Origin: CAZFCK01 sp964517355
Lineage (GTDB): Bacteria; Desulfobacterota; Desulfovibrionia; Desulfovibrionales; Desulfovibrionaceae
Length of the DNA: 24,375 nucleotides
NCBI GenBank assembly: GCA_964517355.1
Contig: CAZFCK010000047.1
Span: 1 to 24,375 of the forward strand
Reading direction: 5' to 3'
The notes beneath the pieces were generated by a model that worked only from the letters and a program-made list of their open reading frames with translations, was not told the origin of the DNA and did no database searches. The position numbers and the translations under genes were made by a program. Shown here one piece after another: positions 22,826 through 24,375 of this stretch (position 1 is its first letter; every line of letters starts with the position of its first letter).

Positions 22826-23908
22826 TCCGAGGGCTGGACAGAAGAAAAAGCCGCGTTGAAGCTCGGTGAACTACGAGAGGCCGCCAGGACAGGCGAGGGC
22901 GAGCGGACGCTTGCAGAGAAACGCGCCAAGGCCGAGGCCAGGCGCAAGGCCGAGCAAGAGCGTGCCGCGCAGGAGCAGCGGGACAAAACCACCTTTGCCG
23001 AGGTCTTTCACGATCACTACATGCCCAACCAGCGCCAAAACAAAGCCAAGGCATCCTGTGACAAGGAAGAGGGCTTTTTTCGTAACTGGCTGACAGGCGT
23101 CATTGACGCCAAGCCCTTGAAGGACATTTCCGCCTTTCACCTGGAGAAGCTCAAGAAAAAGATGTCCGACGCTGGGAAATCCCCCAAGACCATCACCTAC
23201 TGTCTGGGCACCGTCCGCCAGGTGTTCAATTTCGCTGCGCGCCATGGTCTCTACGAAGGCCGCAACCCTGTCAGCCTGGTAAAGAAACCCCAGGCCGACA
23301 ACAGGCGTATGCGTTTCCTGAGTAAGGCCGAGGCTGACATGCTGTTGGAGGCGCTGGCAGAGCGCAGCCAAGACCTTCACGACATGGCGCTGCTGTCACT
23401 CCACTGCGGGCTTCGGGCTGGAGAGATTTTTGCCCTGCGCTGGGGCGACGTGGACTTTGACCGCAACATGCTGCTGCTCAAGAATACCAAGAACGGCGAG
23501 ACACGGGCAGCCTTCCTCACTGAGGGCGCAAGGGCGGTGTTTGAATCACGGCGCCAGGAAGGAAAAGATGCCTTGATCTTCCCTGACCGCCGACATGGCC
23601 GTAAACGTACCGAGATCAGCAACGTATTTCAGGAAGTGGCCGACAGGCTGTTCAATGAGGACGTGGAAGACAGGCGCTTTCGCGTCGTGTTTCACACGCT
23701 GCGACACAGCTTTGCCAGCCTGCTGGTGGAACATGGCGTGCCGATTTTTGCCGTGAAGGAATTGCTGGGGCACAAGACCCTGGCAATGGCAACCAGATAC
23801 AGCCATATGGCCCCGGACACCCTGCGCAAATCCGTCAGTGTCCTGGATGAAGCCCTAAAGGAAAAGCCACAGGAGGCCGCCAAGGTCATCAACCTGCACC
23901 AGAACTGA
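22823..23908 (+). pseudogene. Tyrosine-type site-specific integrase, 5'-truncated
   Basis: The frame is open from 22823, directly after a TAA in the tRNA remnant. It begins SEGWTEEKAALKLGELREA, which in related integrases occurs some 60 residues into the protein after an N-terminal arm-binding domain. No good start codon exists; a TTG at 22856 would give 350 residues. The core-binding domain (about 45-140 in TTG numbering) and the catalytic domain are complete: R187 (GLRAGE), a lysine in KNTKNG (209-214), H280 and R283 (HTLRH), H306 (LGHK) and Y315. The gene points into the element, away from the att-like tRNA end. It may be defective, or its 5' part may have been displaced by recombination. 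A short hairpin follows the stop. Confidence 0.75.
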
Positions 23909-23913
23909 ACACC

Positions 23914-23930
23914 TCGCCCATAGTGGGCGA
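23914..23930 (+). terminator. Short hairpin after the integrase gene
   Basis: TCGCCCA-TAG-TGGGCGA is a perfect 7-bp stem starting six bases after the integrase stop. No T-run follows, so termination is weakly supported. Confidence 0.3.
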
Positions 23931-23943
23931 AGTAAATAGAAGC

Positions 23944-23978
23944 GGCCCCCGGAAGTGTTCGAGCACGTCCCGGAGGCC
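23944..23978 (+). repeat. Imperfect hairpin upstream of the 92-residue protein gene
   Basis: GGCCCCCGG and CCGGAGGCC pair with one mismatch, and GTG/CAC extend the stem inward. It lies about 30 bases before the start of the next gene and could be a leader structure or protein-binding site. Confidence 0.4.
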
Positions 23979-24008
23979 TAACCCTGACAACCTTACCAGG
24001 AGGTCATC

Positions 24009-24287
24009 ATGGCTAAGTCAAAAGTATCCACGATTCCCACGACGCGCAAGCCTGAAACACAGGGCAAGCCTCTATGCCCTGAAGCACTCAGCCCTAAGCA
24101 GGCCGAACAAATCTTTTCCCTGGTGGAGAATACCCTTGATCCGGTGTTGACCCTTTCAAGCGTATGCGGTGCGGCGGGTGATGGCGTTCTGTGCCACGTT
24201 GGCGAACTGCTGAATTTGACCCTCAGTAAATTTCAAGACGATTTGCAAAAGGCTTTGAATCGCATGGCGTCAGGGGGTGTCGCATGA
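24009..24287 (+). CDS. Hypothetical protein of 92 residues, mobile-element cargo
   Basis: Not recognised. AGGAGG lies six bases before the ATG, so translation is well supported. The N-terminus is basic and Thr/Lys-rich (about 20 residues, likely unstructured), followed by a mostly helical region with ALSPKQAEQIFSLVENTLDPV and ELLNLTLSKFQDDLQKALNRM. There is no signal peptide or membrane segment. Its stop overlaps the start of the next open frame (ATGA), so the two were probably co-translated. Its place directly after an integrase marks it as element cargo. Confidence 0.75.
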   Translation: MAKSKVSTIPTTRKPETQGKPLCPEALSPKQAEQIFSLVENTLDPVLTLSSVCGAAGDGVLCHVGELLNLTLSKFQDDLQKALNRMASGGVA

Positions 24288-24355
24288 ACCTGCCCACCCT
24301 CCCACCTGAAAGCAACCGCGAAGCGCTAGAGCATCTCACGCTTGAAAAGCGCTAG
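24284..24355 (+). pseudogene. Start of a second cargo gene, interrupted by the 106-bp repeat
   Basis: An ATG overlapping the preceding TGA begins MNLPTLPPESNREA, after which the frame enters the 106-bp repeat and stops at its internal TAG (24353-24355) after nine repeat-encoded residues. A GGGGGT ribosome binding site is present. The original product cannot be judged because the rest of the gene, if any, lies outside the window. Confidence 0.45.
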
Positions 24356-24375
24356 ATGCTCTTATGCATTTCCCT
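24327..24375 (+). repeat. 106-bp three-hairpin repeat, copy D (5' part)
   Basis: These 49 bases are identical to the first 49 of the copy at 4245-4350, starting TAGAGCAT and including the complete first hairpin. The window ends inside the element. Confidence 0.9.

Noticed and set aside
1..24375. CRISPR array, rRNA genes or complete tRNA genes
   Set aside because: No regularly spaced direct repeats, no rRNA-like sequence and no full tRNA cloverleaf were seen; only the tRNA-Asn 3' half at 22781-22825.

Overview
The window looks like the chromosome of an anaerobic sulfate-reducing deltaproteobacterium of the Desulfovibrio group (Desulfovibrionaceae). The evidence is a Desulfovibrio-type hybrid-cluster protein (Hcp) with its paired ferredoxin and divergent HcpR regulator, the density of c-di-GMP and two-component signalling genes, and moderately high GC coding sequence separated by AT-richer, repeat-filled spacers. 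The species cannot be named from this sequence alone.

Layout. Positions 1-533 are non-coding and packed with repeats and hairpins. A minus-strand pair follows: malQ (4-alpha-glucanotransferase) and a GAF/HD-GYP/receiver protein. The 4212-5268 spacer holds one repeat copy and a probable 48-residue basic protein. Then come minus-strand gltX, nfu (with a clear terminator between them) and a 6-phosphogluconolactonase-like gene that lacks the usual catalytic motif. The nitrosative-stress cluster is hcpR <-> hcp -> ferredoxin, with a palindromic operator between the divergent genes. Next is a minus-strand signalling pair, receiver-HPt plus a sigma-54-dependent NtrC-type regulator, preceded by a 587-bp non-coding region carrying a plus-strand sigma-54 promoter match and several hairpins. 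A heparinase II/III gene and a FIST-PAS-PP2C phosphatase gene form another minus-strand pair. eutB-eutC (ethanolamine ammonia-lyase) and a DUF486 membrane protein follow.

The right end is the left boundary of an integrated element. The 3' half of a tRNA-Asn (probable att site) is joined directly to a tyrosine integrase whose N-terminus appears to be missing. Two small cargo genes follow, the second interrupted by a dispersed repeat.

The most distinctive pattern is the spacer DNA. At least four small repeat families are seen. The best is a 106-bp element (five copies, two cut by the window edges) that folds into three consecutive hairpins, is flanked by TA in every visible end, and keeps its stems by compensatory changes in a diverged copy. 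The second notable signal is the possible sigma-54-dependent small RNA gene divergent from its likely regulator's operon. All functional statements come from reading motifs; no database search was run.
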